Of a DNA stretch of 49,409 nt, positions 1 to 8,383 are shown one piece after another. The notes under the pieces were generated by a model. That model was not told where the DNA came from and did not search any database. It saw only the letters and a list, made by a program, of their open reading frames with translations. Source of the stretch: Lachnospiraceae bacterium (GTDB lineage Bacteria > Bacillota > Clostridia > Lachnospirales > Lachnospiraceae); the NCBI GenBank assembly GCA_021201665.1, contig JAJQEO010000047.1, forward strand, positions 1 through 49,409, read 5' to 3'. Numbering within the stretch: position 1 is the stretch's first letter; every line of letters begins with the position of its first letter. The position numbers and the translations under genes are program-made.

Positions 1-1
1 T

Positions 2-1882
2 GTTACCTGCTTTTATGTTACAATTTCAAAAACCAAAGAAAAATATCTACACCCCATTGTAACAATGCCTCTTCCTATCATGCGTAAGCTGCATCCGTTG
101 TGTGAAAGGGCTGCCTGGAAGCTCACCGCCTCCCTTGCCTGGGACGGCTGCCGCTGGGAAGTGGCTGCTCTGGAAGCTGGCGACACCTCGAGGCATCACT
201 ATGGCCTTGCAGTAGACCTGGGTAGCACGACGGTGGTGATGCAGCTGGTTGATTGCAATACGGGAGAAGTAGTTTTGCAGGAGAGCGCTTATAATCAGCA
301 GATTGCGTTTGGGGAGGACATCCTGACCCGAATTTTTTACAGTAAGGACAATCCGGAACATCTGGAAGAGATTCGCCTTGCGACGGTGGACACGATTGTA
401 GAGCTGATGGTCAGGATAGAAGAGAAGACAGGAATTTCTCTCCGGACAGGTATTCAGGAATGCGCAAATCTTGCTGAGACTGGCGTGAATTGTCACCAGG
501 CAAAATTTCCCGTTGATACGAATTCGCTCAGCAGAAATTTTCGTGCTGATACAGATTTTCGCGCAGATGCAGACTCTGGCAGGAAAACAAAACGGACAGA
601 TCCAGATGCTTTGGCAAGCTCGTGTATCTCCATGGTCATAGCCGGCAATACCACGATGATGCATTTCCTGCTTGGCCTTGACGCCTTTTGTGTCTTTTCT
701 TCGCCTTATGCCGTCTGGGCGGATCAGCCGGGCTTTATCAGGGGCACGGATCTGGACATCCCCATTCCGGGGTATGTGTACTGCTATCCAGGCAAGGCAA
801 ATTATCTGGGCGGCGACATTATCAGTGGGATGGTGGCGACCGGTATGTACAGACGTGAGACGATCTCCGTATTTTTTGATGTTGGAACAAACGGAGAGCT
901 GGTGGTCGGAAACCGCGACTTTCTGCTCTGCGGAGCCGGAGCGGCGGGGCCTGCTCTGGAGGGCGGCGTGGTAAAGACCGGGATGCGCGCAGCCAAAGGC
1001 GCGGTGCAGCATGTTCGGTTTGTCAGGGAGAGCGGCGGCATTACAGAGAGAAGCAATGAAAGTGTATGTAAAGGAAAAAGTGAATGTCTGGAAAAGAGTG
1101 CTGCGAATAAGCAAAAAGCGTCGTTTATAATAAGAAGAAACTCCTACACGGTAGAGCTGGACGTCATTGGAGGCGGAGCTCCGGAAGGGATCTGCGGGTC
1201 CGGCATTATCGACCTGATTTCAGAGCTGTTTCTGCACGGAGTGATTGATTTACGCGGGCGTCTGGTGCCGGAAGCCTCGGATGCGGTTGTGCGGATTACT
1301 CCAGGAAAGCCCAGATACGCAGAGCATTCTATTGAGAGATCCGAATGTGAATTATCGGAACAAGGATACTCTGTATGCGAAGACTCCATATGTGAAGACG
1401 ATATCAGCGGAGACTGCGAATATGAGATTCCGGCAGAATATGCCTTCCGATATGCCCCCGGCCTTTATTTTTACCAGAGCGATATCACCGAATTTATCCG
1501 CACAAAAGCAGCCGCCTATACTATGATGGACTATCTTATGTCCGAGACCGGGATGAGCCTGGACGATGTGAGCGACTTCTACATGGCAGGAGCATTTGGC
1601 TCGCATGTGAACAAGGAATCCGCGGTCAACATCGGGATGTATCCGGATGTGGCTCTGGAGCGAATCCACGCGGAAGGAAATACCTCGCTGGAAGGAGCGC
1701 GGAAGCTGCTTCTTGATCGGCAGATCGTAGAAGAACTGCCGGAAATCCTTGACCTGATGACCTACGTGCAGTTCGGCGCGGTGGAGGATTTCCTGGAAAA
1801 GATGACAGCAGCATCTGCGCTTCCTCATACAGACCTGGAGCGTTATCCTTCAGTGAAAAAGCGGCTGCATGAAATGAAGTAG
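2..1882 (+). CDS. RACo-like ASKHA/DUF4445 protein, 5' end outside window
   Basis: Resembles the reductive activators of corrinoid enzymes (RACo): an ASKHA-fold ATPase core, usually behind an N-terminal 2Fe-2S ferredoxin domain. Counting from the ATG at 65, AVDLGSTTV (about residues 49-57) is the phosphate-1 loop, AGNTTMMHF (about 193-201) and FFDVGTNGELV follow, and GAGAAGPALEGG and FYMAGAFGSHVN are typical of the C-terminal part. The frame stays open to base 2 and the ATG at 65 has no Shine-Dalgarno, so the true start and any ferredoxin domain probably lie upstream of the window. Two hydrophilic segments look inserted relative to the family: about residues 128-185, which contains an RADTDF/RADADS repeat, and an acidic Cys/Glu/Asp stretch near 430-455. 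The substrate cannot be told: no corrinoid protein or methyltransferase gene is adjacent. Confidence 0.8.
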   Translation, partial: VTCFYVTISKTKEKYLHPIVTMPLPIMRKLHPLCERAAWKLTASLAWDGCRWEVAALEAGDTSRHHYGLAVDLGSTTVVMQLVDCNTGEVVLQESAYNQQIAFGEDILTRIFYSKDNPEHLEEIRLATVDTIVELMVRIEEKTGISLRTGIQECANLAETGVNCHQAKFPVDTNSLSRNFRADTDFRADADSGRKTKRTDPDALASSCISMVIAGNTTMMHFLLGLDAFCVFSSPYAVWADQPGFIRGTDLDIPIPGYVYCYPGKANYLGGDIISGMVATGMYRRETISVFFDVGTNGELVVGNRDFLLCGAGAAGPALEGGVVKTGMRAAKGAVQHVRFVRESGGITERSNESVCKGKSECLEKSAANKQKASFIIRRNSYTVELDVIGGGAPEGICGSGIIDLISELFLHGVIDLRGRLVPEASDAVVRITPGKPRYAEHSIERSECELSEQGYSVCEDSICEDDISGDCEYEIPAEYAFRYAPGLYFYQSDITEFIRTKAAAYTMMDYLMSETGMSLDDVSDFYMAGAFGSHVNKESAVNIGMYPDVALERIHAEGNTSLEGARKLLLDRQIVEELPEILDLMTYVQFGAVEDFLEKMTAASALPHTDLERYPSVKKRLHEMK

Positions 1883-1935
1883 TTTAGTTATTCGATGGCT
1901 GATTAAAAAAGAACACAGCAACCCGCGCGGCTTAT

Positions 1936-1963
1936 GTTCCGATTTGCGAAGCAAATCGAGAAC
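1936..1963. other. Hairpin in intergenic region before glgX
   Basis: CGATTTGC-GAA-GCAAATCG is a perfect 8-bp stem with a 3-nt loop. GTTC/GAAC flanks extend it with a one-base bulge. No T-run follows, so it is not an obvious terminator of the upstream gene. A similar hairpin lies just before the apt ribosome binding site at 36237-36257. Confidence 0.5.
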
Positions 1964-2020
1964 TCCGGACAGGGGAAGAAACCGTTCCCTTATCCGATTA
2001 ATGCAAACGAAGGGTTATGG

Positions 2021-2049
2021 TCGACAGAAGTGAAATTTTGTGTTATAGT
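2021..2049 (+). promoter_or_regulatory. Vegetative promoter of the glgX-like gene
   Basis: TCGACA (2021-2026) and TATAGT (2044-2049) are separated by exactly 17 bp. Each hexamer matches 5 of 6 bases of the sigma-A consensus. Transcription would start near 2056, leaving a leader of about 35 nt. Confidence 0.7.
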
Positions 2050-2089
2050 TTCGGCGTGAGAATGATACGAAAGCATATGGAGATTCACT

Positions 2090-4216
2090 ATGAACAGACA
2101 GAACATCCAATTTGACTACCCCCTGTCGATTCGTCCGATGCGTGCGATCAACGGCTTTATGGTCCGGCCGGGCTATTTTGATATGAATGGAGCGATGGCG
2201 CTGGATTCCGGTGTAAATTTCACCGTTCACACCAAGGAGGGAACCTCCTGTGAGCTGCTGCTCTACCACAATGGCGAGGAGGAGCCCTACGCGGTACTGC
2301 CGTTCCCGGAGGAGTATAAGATCGGCGATGTCTACGCGATGATCGTGTTTGGGCTGGATATTGATAAATTCGAGTACGCCTACCGCGTGGACGGGCCGTA
2401 CGACCCGGAAAAGGGGCTGCTTTTTGATAAACAGGCGGTGCTGCTGGATCCTTACGCGAGGGATGTGGCGGGACAGCGGCACTGGGGTGCGCCCAAACCA
2501 AAGGCGTACCACGCCCGGGTGATGAAGGATTCGTTTGACTGGGGCGCGATGCCGCAGTCGAAGAAGGAGCTCAGTGACCTGGTGATCTATGAGCTGCATG
2601 TGCGCGGCTTTACACAGCATCCGTCCTCCGGGGTGAACCATCCCGGGACGTTTGACGGTCTGCGGCAGAAGATCCCTTATCTGAAGGAGCTGGGGATCAA
2701 TGCGGTGGAGCTGATGCCGATTTTTGAGTTTGATGAGACCCGCGACGCGCGGACGGTCAATGGGCGGCAGCTTCTCGACTACTGGGGCTACAACCCGGTC
2801 TGTTTCTATTCGCCGAACTCGAGTTACGCGGCCTCTGCTGTCGTACACCGGGTCAGCGGCGAGCTGAAAAACCTGATCCGCGAGCTGCACCGCAATGATA
2901 TCGAGGTTATCCTTGATGTGGTTTTCAACCACACGGCGGAGGGCAATGAGCTGGGGCCGACCTTCAGCTTCAAGGGCTTTGACAACCGGGTTTATTATAT
3001 GCTGACACCGGACGGCAATTATTATAATTTCAGCGGCTGCGGCAATACCTTAAACTGCAATCATCCGATCGTGCAGCAGATGATCGTGGACTGTCTGCGC
3101 TACTGGACGATTTATTACCGGGTGGACGGCTTCCGCTTTGACCTGGCTAGTATCCTCGGGCGTCACGAGGACGGCACGCCGCTGAACAATCCGCCCCTGC
3201 TGCGCTCTCTTGCCTATGATCCGGTGCTGAGCAACGTCAAGCTGATCGCCGAGGCCTGGGACGCGGGCGGCATGTACCAGGTGGGGAAATTCCCGGCCAG
3301 CCGCCGCTGGGCAGAGTGGAATGGCCGTTACCGCGACGTGATGCGCTCTTATTTAAAGGGCGATAACTGGGTGGCCTGGACCGCCGCCTGGAGTCTCGCA
3401 GGCTCCGGCGACCTGTACGGAGGCGTTGACGAGAGCGGCAATGGGAACTATGTCGGATATAATTCCTGTGTCAATTTCCTCACCTGCCACGATGGTTTTA
3501 CTTTATACGACCTTTATTCTTATAACGAAAAACACAACGAGGCGAATGGCTGGAACAACACGGACGGCGCGAATGACAACCGCAGCTGGAACTGCGGGGC
3601 GGAGGGGGAGACCTCCGACCCGGAGGTGAACCGCCTGCGCAGGCAGATGATCCGCAACGCCTGCACGGTGCTGATGTGCAGCCGGGGCACGCCGATGTTT
3701 TACGCGGGCGATGAGTTCGGCAACACGCAGTTTGGCAACAACAACGGCTACTGCCAGGACAACGAGATCTCCTGGCTGGACTGGAGCTATCTCGAAAAAA
3801 ACCGCGATATTTACGAGTTTTTCAAGTTTATGATCCACTATCGTTTCCGGCACAGGATTATCCAGAAACGCCTGCCAGACGCGGTCTGCGGCATGCCGGC
3901 GGTGCAGGCACACTATGTGAATCCGGAGATCACCGACCTGCCGCCCAACGCGCCGATGATCGGCGTCAGCTTTGCCGGATACGACCGTCAGAAGGGGCGC
4001 GACGACATGATCTACATCGCCGTGAATTCCTACTGGGAGGAGGTCGAGATCGGCCTGCCCCAGATTCCGCACGGAGGGGTCTGGTATCTGAGCGTCAACA
4101 CAACCGGGGACGAGTGCGGCAGATATTATTATGAAGAAAACGAAGAACGCCGGATTGACGGCACCTTCCTGATGCAGCCCCGCTCCGTGGCAGTGTTCGC
4201 CGGGAGGGCGTACTGA
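2090..4216 (+). CDS. glgX: Glycogen debranching enzyme / isoamylase-type GH13 (GlgX-like)
   Basis: Hydrolyses alpha-1,6 branch linkages of glycogen or limit dextrins in the cytoplasm; no signal peptide is present. The N-terminal ~150 residues look like a CBM48-type beta domain. The GH13 barrel follows with DVVFNHTAEG (conserved region I), nucleophile D351 in GFRFDLAS, acid/base E388 in LIAEAWDAGG and the third acidic residue D468 in TCHDGFTL, so the catalytic triad is intact. At 708 residues it has the usual length for this group. The gene is monocistronic or leads into the nucleotidyltransferase; no other glycogen genes are in view. Pullulanase-like specificity cannot be excluded from sequence alone. 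Confidence 0.9.
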   Translation: MNRQNIQFDYPLSIRPMRAINGFMVRPGYFDMNGAMALDSGVNFTVHTKEGTSCELLLYHNGEEEPYAVLPFPEEYKIGDVYAMIVFGLDIDKFEYAYRVDGPYDPEKGLLFDKQAVLLDPYARDVAGQRHWGAPKPKAYHARVMKDSFDWGAMPQSKKELSDLVIYELHVRGFTQHPSSGVNHPGTFDGLRQKIPYLKELGINAVELMPIFEFDETRDARTVNGRQLLDYWGYNPVCFYSPNSSYAASAVVHRVSGELKNLIRELHRNDIEVILDVVFNHTAEGNELGPTFSFKGFDNRVYYMLTPDGNYYNFSGCGNTLNCNHPIVQQMIVDCLRYWTIYYRVDGFRFDLASILGRHEDGTPLNNPPLLRSLAYDPVLSNVKLIAEAWDAGGMYQVGKFPASRRWAEWNGRYRDVMRSYLKGDNWVAWTAAWSLAGSGDLYGGVDESGNGNYVGYNSCVNFLTCHDGFTLYDLYSYNEKHNEANGWNNTDGANDNRSWNCGAEGETSDPEVNRLRRQMIRNACTVLMCSRGTPMFYAGDEFGNTQFGNNNGYCQDNEISWLDWSYLEKNRDIYEFFKFMIHYRFRHRIIQKRLPDAVCGMPAVQAHYVNPEITDLPPNAPMIGVSFAGYDRQKGRDDMIYIAVNSYWEEVEIGLPQIPHGGVWYLSVNTTGDECGRYYYEENEERRIDGTFLMQPRSVAVFAGRAY

Positions 4217-4270
4217 GTGCCATTCTTTTTGTTATTCGAATCTTTTATGTGTGAAAGGCGGGATATAAAA

Positions 4271-4594
4271 ATGGTTGATACTTCTATGGTAAATGTGATC
4301 AAACGTAAAGAAGTAGAAAGGGTGATTCAGATTGCAAGGAAAACCGGAGTTGTGAGGCGTCTGATTATTTTCGGAAGTGCTGTTACAGATGATTGCCGCG
4401 AGGAAAGTGATGTAGATATGTGTCTGGATATTTCGTGTGAAACGAGCGATAAACGATTGCGCCGTCCTATGTATGATTTTAATGAAGCTTGTGATTTTAA
4501 CTGTGATATTTTATTTTACCATAAACTTGGTGAAAAACTAAGAAAAGAGATTGATTCAAAGGGGGTAGCCGTGTATGTTGATGGACAGAGCTGA
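4271..4594 (+). CDS. Minimal nucleotidyltransferase (MNT), DNA polymerase beta superfamily
   Basis: A 107-residue protein with the MNT signature: GSAV...SDVDM (about residues 35-50) supplies the GS and DxD metal ligands, and CDILFY near residue 80 supplies the third acidic residue. Such proteins are the antitoxin half of MNT/HEPN toxin-antitoxin modules, where the MNT inactivates the HEPN RNase by AMPylation. I chose the ATG at 4271 because AAAGGCGGG lies about 9 bases upstream; earlier in-frame starts at 4217 (GTG) and 4247 have no such site. The downstream HEPN frame is reduced to a stump (next entry), so this antitoxin probably has no partner here. Confidence 0.75.
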   Translation: MVDTSMVNVIKRKEVERVIQIARKTGVVRRLIIFGSAVTDDCREESDVDMCLDISCETSDKRLRRPMYDFNEACDFNCDILFYHKLGEKLRKEIDSKGVAVYVDGQS

Positions 4595-4646
4595 CAGAGA
4601 TATTTATACGGCAAGATGGCTGATAAGAGAGGAAAACCATGAATAA
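4575..4646 (+). pseudogene. Stump of a HEPN-type partner gene (23 codons)
   Basis: A strong Shine-Dalgarno (AAGGGGG, 4559-4565) inside the end of the MNT gene is followed by ATG at 4575. The frame reads [20 protein letters not shown], then NHE and a stop at 4646. The DRADRD..TARWLI.EEN pattern is like the first helix of HEPN-domain toxins that overlap MNT genes in the same way. The frame breaks where the dUTPase gene begins (ATG at 4639 lies inside it), as if a deletion removed the rest of the toxin. Family assignment from so few residues is inference; a short real peptide is possible. Confidence 0.5.
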
Positions 4647-5076
4647 AGAGATACGAATTCAATATTTAAATAAATCAATCAAACATCTGGAATACATCGA
4701 CGGCAAGTCCGACTGGATCGATCTGCGGGCGGCCGAGGATGTTTCCATGAAAAAGGGCGAATTCCGCCTGATCCCGCTGGGGGTGGCGATGCAGCTGCCG
4801 GCGGGTTACGAGGCGCACATAGTTCCGCGCAGCTCCACCTTTAAGAATTTTGGGATTATCCAGACCAACCATATGGGCATCATTGATGAGACCTATGCCG
4901 GTCCGAATGACTGGTGGTACATGCCGGCCCTGGCGGTCCGCGATACGGAAATTCACGCCAATGACCGCGTCTGCCAGTTCCGCATCATGGAGCATCAGCC
5001 GCAGCTGACCTTTCGGACGGTCGACGCGCTGGACGCGCCTGACCGCGGGGGACTGGGGAGTACCGGGAAGAATTGA
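4639..5076 (+). CDS. dut: dUTP diphosphatase
   Basis: Converts dUTP to dUMP and pyrophosphate, keeping uracil out of DNA and feeding dTMP synthesis. All five trimeric dUTPase motifs can be followed in 145 residues: [11 protein letters not shown] (motif 1), [11 protein letters not shown] (motif 2), GIIDETYAG (motif 3, with the catalytic Asp), RVCQFRI (motif 4) and [10 protein letters not shown] (motif 5, the P-loop-like tail that closes over the nucleotide; Leu replaces the usual aromatic residue). GAGAGGA precedes the ATG by about 7 bases. The start codon sits inside the HEPN stump, so the gene may once have been cotranscribed with the MNT/HEPN pair. Confidence 0.88.
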   Translation: MNKEIRIQYLNKSIKHLEYIDGKSDWIDLRAAEDVSMKKGEFRLIPLGVAMQLPAGYEAHIVPRSSTFKNFGIIQTNHMGIIDETYAGPNDWWYMPALAVRDTEIHANDRVCQFRIMEHQPQLTFRTVDALDAPDRGGLGSTGKN

Positions 5077-5093
5077 GAGATTGCTATAACTCT

Positions 5094-5123
5094 AAAAAGG
5101 TCTTGCGTGAGCAAGACCTTTTT
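5094..5123. terminator. Bidirectional terminator between dut and arcC
   Basis: A perfect 13-bp stem (5094-5106 with 5111-5123) encloses the tetraloop GTGA. It has an A-tract on the left arm and a T-tract on the right, so it can stop transcription of both convergent genes. Confidence 0.93.
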
Positions 5124-5152
5124 ACATGAAAGGAAGCAAAGCATTTTGTATT

Positions 5153-6079
5153 TCACGAAATGACCGTCCCGGTCTTTCCAAGATACGCGTCCTTAGCTTT
5201 ATCCAGCGAGGTAATCACGGCGGTGCGGCCCGCCTTCTGGGAGACGAAATGGACGGAAGCCTCGACCTTCGGCAGCATTTTGTCTCTGCCGAACTCCTCG
5301 TTGCGGATGTGCTGCAGTGCCTCCGCGACATTCATTTCGCGGATCGGCTGTGGCTGCTCCGATTCATATCCGAGATAGACGAACTCTTCATTGGTCAGGA
5401 TCAGCAGCTGATCCGCGTCGACCAGATCTGCCAGCCGTCCGCTGACGGCGTCCTTTTCAATGACCGCGCTCGCGCCCTTGAGCTGGTTGCGCTGTTTCAG
5501 CACCGGGATGCCGCCGCCGCCGCCCGCGACGACGATGTGTCCCGCATTTACCAGCGCGTTGATCGCGTCAATTTCCACGATGTCCAGAGGCTTCGGCGCG
5601 GCGACGATGCGCCGAAATCCCCTGCCAGACTCCTCAATGACATAATTACCCTTCTTTTCTTCCTCTGCGGCCTCCTCGGCGGTCAGATATCGTCCGATCA
5701 CCTTAACCGGATGATAAAAGGCCTCATCATAGGGATCTACGGTCACCTGTGTGAGAACCGTGGCTACCGTGCGGTAGATGCCACGGGAGAGCAGCTCAGA
5801 GCGCAGTGTATTCTGAATATCGTAGCCGATGTATCCCTGGCTCATCGCGGAGCAGATCGCGACCGGCGCGCTGTAGGTCTCATGGGTTTTCGCGTATTCG
5901 TTGATCGCGGTGTGGATCATGCCAAGCTGCGGGGCGTTGCTGTGCGTGATGATCAGCTGTGCGCCTTCCTCTACCAGATCGGCAAGTATTTTTGCTGTAT
6001 GCAGCACGGCGTCGCGCTGCTCCGGAAAAGTAGTGCCAAGAGCCTTATGCCCGAGCGCTACGACAACTCTTTTTTTCAT
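5153..6079 (-). CDS. arcC: Carbamate kinase
   Basis: Transfers phosphate between carbamoyl phosphate and ADP, normally the ATP-yielding last step of arginine, agmatine or purine-derivative fermentation. The 308-residue length fits. Recognisable parts are the N-terminal VVVALGHKALG nucleotide/carbamate loop, THSNAPQLG, the AAPKPLDIVE segment, VVAGGGGGIPV and the lysine-rich IEKDAVSG loop. AAGGTGG stands 6-7 bases before the ATG. No arginine deiminase or ornithine transcarbamylase gene is adjacent, so the carbamoyl phosphate source must be encoded elsewhere. It has its own promoter (6239-6267). Confidence 0.92.
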   Translation of the reverse strand: MKKRVVVALGHKALGTTFPEQRDAVLHTAKILADLVEEGAQLIITHSNAPQLGMIHTAINEYAKTHETYSAPVAICSAMSQGYIGYDIQNTLRSELLSRGIYRTVATVLTQVTVDPYDEAFYHPVKVIGRYLTAEEAAEEEKKGNYVIEESGRGFRRIVAAPKPLDIVEIDAINALVNAGHIVVAGGGGGIPVLKQRNQLKGASAVIEKDAVSGRLADLVDADQLLILTNEEFVYLGYESEQPQPIREMNVAEALQHIRNEEFGRDKMLPKVEASVHFVSQKAGRTAVITSLDKAKDAYLGKTGTVIS

Positions 6080-6238
6080 AGATTTCCACCTTTTTCATTT
6101 TATTAGACACTTATAAACGATTTTTTGCGCAATATGGTAAAATTTCGGTTCCGGTTTGTCTGGACTAGGATAATAATGCCAGAGACAAATGAAATTAAAT
6201 TTAATCGCGGAGCGATTTTTCATTCCCGCGCGGATTCT

Positions 6239-6267
6239 ATTATAGCCGCCTCACTGCAAAATTGCAA
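6239..6267 (-). promoter_or_regulatory. Promoter of arcC
   Basis: On the minus strand TTGCAA (6267-6262) and a perfect TATAAT (6244-6239) are separated by 17 bp. Start of transcription would be near 6232, giving a leader of about 150 nt before the arcC ATG. Confidence 0.7.
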
Positions 6268-6388
6268 TCTATTTTATGCATAATCGCGGAACTCGTCCCA
6301 TATATATTTTACTGGTAAGAGCCTGACCGGGTTTCTGTTTTTTTGTTTTTTGCGGGAGCGGAAAATGTCTGGAGATTTCGGATGAAAC

Positions 6389-6500
6389 ATTCCGGATCAG
6401 GCATTCTGCGTCGGGGATTCTGGTTCGGGCATTCTGGATGAAACATTCCGGAACAGGCATTCCGCGTCGGGGATTCCGATCCAGGCATTCCGGATCAGAC
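6389..6500. repeat. 14-bp tandem repeat, eight units, with 56-bp higher order
   Basis: Eight consecutive 14-bp units begin ATTC(C/T)G. Units 1-4 and 5-8 form two near-identical 56-bp blocks in register, showing duplication of a four-unit block. The array lies in the leader region of the spoIIIA operon. Confidence 0.85.
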
Positions 6501-6599
6501 AGCGGCTGATATAGGCCAGGACGGTTTTTGTACGGGATAACTGAGGTTTTTCTGCCAAAAAACAAGTCTATTCCGGCTCGGAGAAGGAGGCGCATCTGT

Positions 6600-7550
6600 A
6601 TGGAGCTTATGGAATCCGTCAGCCAGCTTCTTGCCGTGCATGTGCGGAGCATGCTGGCGATGTGTGTTCTGGATTATGAAAAATTACAGGAAATACGGCT
6701 GCGGATCAGTCAGCCGGTGTTGATTCGCTATGATGGCGCGGAGCTTGCATTATGTGCCCCGGGTTTTCTCTCCGATGACCCGAAGACTGGCTGGCCGTTG
6801 ACGGCCGAAGAGATGAAGGAGACGCTGGAATATGTATCCGGCTATTCCCTGTATGCGTTTGAAGAAGAGCTGTGCCAGGGATTTCTGACCGTGCCGGGAG
6901 GGCACCGGATCGGAGTGGCGGGACATACAGTCATGGAGAGAGACCAGATCCGAAGTATGCGGTATCTTTCTTTTCTGAATATCCGCGTTTCCCATCAGAA
7001 GAAGGGGTGCGCGGATCCGGTGCTTCCCTTTTTGTATGAGAATGGGGAATTCTGCCATACTCTGATTTTGTCGCCGCCGGGTGGCGGCAAGACGACGCTG
7101 CTGCGGGATCTGGTGCGTCAGGTTTCCAATGGCGGAGCGTATGGAGCAGGCAGGACGGTCGGCGTGGTGGATGAACGCTCGGAGATCGCCGGCTCTTATC
7201 TGGGCGTGCCGCAGAATGACGTTGGCATGCGCACGGATGTGCTGGACGCCTGCAGGAAGGGAGAAGGCATGCGGATGCTTCTGCGCTCCATGTCTCCCAA
7301 AGTGATCGCGGTGGATGAATTGGGAGATGAGCAGGACGGACACGCCATTGAGAGTGTCTTTCACTGCGGATGTCGGCTGCTTGCGACGGTGCATGGCGCT
7401 TCCATGGATGAGATCTGTCAGAAACCGCTGCTGTCCCGGATGGTCAGCGGAAGGATGTTCGAACGGTATGTCGTTTTGCCGGGAGCACAAAGGGCGGGAG
7501 AGGTGCTGGAGATTCTGGATGGGGATAAAAAAGTACTCTATCACATGTGA
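6600..7550 (+). CDS. spoIIIAA: Stage III sporulation protein AA (ATPase)
   Basis: Mother-cell ATPase of the SpoIIIA-SpoIIQ channel that joins mother cell and forespore; related to secretion ATPases. Starting at the ATG at 6600, which follows AAGGAGG by 9 bases, the protein has 316 residues. The Walker A motif SPPGGGKTT covers about residues 158-166 (Lys164). VGVVDERSEIAGS and VIAVDELGDEQD (Walker B region) follow, then a LLATVHGAS segment. An in-frame upstream ATG at 6528 lacks a ribosome binding site. First gene of an eight-gene operon; the next gene is 230 bp away, across a tandem repeat. Confidence 0.95.
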   Translation: MELMESVSQLLAVHVRSMLAMCVLDYEKLQEIRLRISQPVLIRYDGAELALCAPGFLSDDPKTGWPLTAEEMKETLEYVSGYSLYAFEEELCQGFLTVPGGHRIGVAGHTVMERDQIRSMRYLSFLNIRVSHQKKGCADPVLPFLYENGEFCHTLILSPPGGGKTTLLRDLVRQVSNGGAYGAGRTVGVVDERSEIAGSYLGVPQNDVGMRTDVLDACRKGEGMRMLLRSMSPKVIAVDELGDEQDGHAIESVFHCGCRLLATVHGASMDEICQKPLLSRMVSGRMFERYVVLPGAQRAGEVLEILDGDKKVLYHM

Positions 7551-7614
7551 CAGAAGATACATATGGCGGATGAACCGTTCTGGCACATGGAACTGATTTC
7601 TGCTTTGCGCGGGG

Positions 7615-7722
7615 CATTGCTCCACGGAAGAGCATCGTTCCATGGAAGGACATTGCTCTACGGAAGAGGATCGTTTCATGGAAGAATATCGTTCTATGGA
7701 AGAGCATTGCTCCATGAAAAGC
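7615..7722. repeat. 18-bp tandem repeat, six units, between spoIIIAA and spoIIIAB
   Basis: Six consecutive 18-bp units of the form (C/G/T)AT(T/C)G(C/T)T(C/T)(C/T)A(C/T)GGAAG(A/G)(G/A), diverged from each other by a few bases. The array occupies most of the gap between the two genes and would be transcribed as part of the operon mRNA. Confidence 0.88.
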
Positions 7723-7780
7723 GAACCTGAGCCGGAAGACGTGCAGTAGATGTGTGGTGAGTGAATCTGGGGGGAATGAA

Positions 7781-8308
7781 ATGCGTCTGGTTTTAAAAAT
7801 GGGCGGGCTGCTCTGTATTTTTGCGGCCTGCTGCATGACGGGATTTGAGATGGACCACCGCCTGAAGCAGCGCTGGCTGTTTTTCCGGGAGGTGACAGAG
7901 AGCCTGCAGCTTCTGGAAAAGGAGATGACCTGGCTGCGCACGCCGCTCCCGGAAGCGTTAAGAGGCGCGGCTGCCCACGGTACGACTGCGTTTGCATCCA
8001 TGCTTTTATCCTGTGCCGGGCAGGTATCAAACCGGGAGAGGCGCTCTTTTGGAGAAATCTGGCAGGAGTGCGCCGCCAGGGAAATACCGGGCGGATTTCT
8101 TCACGAGTCAGAGTACCAGGTCCTGCTGGACGTGGAAGAAGCCCTGTGCGGAGCGGATCTTGTTCTGCAGAGGACGCACCTTCAAAAGCAGCAGCAGCGT
8201 TTTGGCGATCTGGCAGAGCAGGCGAGGGAGGAGTGGCGGCAGAAGGGAACACTCTGGCGCAGACTCTCGGCTGCTGCGGGAGCCTCTTTTGTCATACTAT
8301 TGATTTAG
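7781..8308 (+). CDS. spoIIIAB: Stage III sporulation protein AB
   Basis: Mother-cell membrane component of the SpoIIIA complex, with a GspF-like helical fold known from family studies. The ATG at 7781 behind a G-rich GGGGGGAATG site gives 175 residues, close to the usual ~171; an in-frame GTG at 7754 would add nine. A hydrophobic N-terminal helix (MGGLLCIFAACCMTGF, about residues 7-22) and a C-terminal helix (AAAGASFVILLI) frame a charged helical middle (LQLLEKEMTWLRTPLPEAL), typical of the family. spoIIIAC follows 75 bp downstream. Confidence 0.92.
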   Translation: MRLVLKMGGLLCIFAACCMTGFEMDHRLKQRWLFFREVTESLQLLEKEMTWLRTPLPEALRGAAAHGTTAFASMLLSCAGQVSNRERRSFGEIWQECAAREIPGGFLHESEYQVLLDVEEALCGADLVLQRTHLQKQQQRFGDLAEQAREEWRQKGTLWRRLSAAAGASFVILLI

Positions 8309-8383
8309 CAAGATGGCAATTACGGGAATTCCCGGAGGCAGACCGGCAGCCGTGAAAACGGATCGTGGGATGGAAGGTGAAGC

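Larger units (their letters stand above)
6080..6599. other. Intergenic region between arcC and spoIIIAA
   Basis: A divergent 520-bp gap. It holds the arcC promoter and about 150-nt leader, which includes a small hairpin ATCGC-GGA-GCGAT around 6204-6217, and then a 14-bp tandem repeat (6389-6500). I could not identify a convincing sigma-E or sigma-G promoter for spoIIIAA by eye, and see no gene here. Confidence 0.6.

Noticed and set aside
47..1114. Long minus-strand frame opposite the RACo-like gene
   Set aside because: It lies fully opposite a well-supported conserved gene and its translation shows no family features.
6389..7722. CRISPR array made of the repeats near spoIIIA
   Set aside because: The units are contiguous 14- and 18-bp tandem repeats with no unique spacers, and no cas genes are present.
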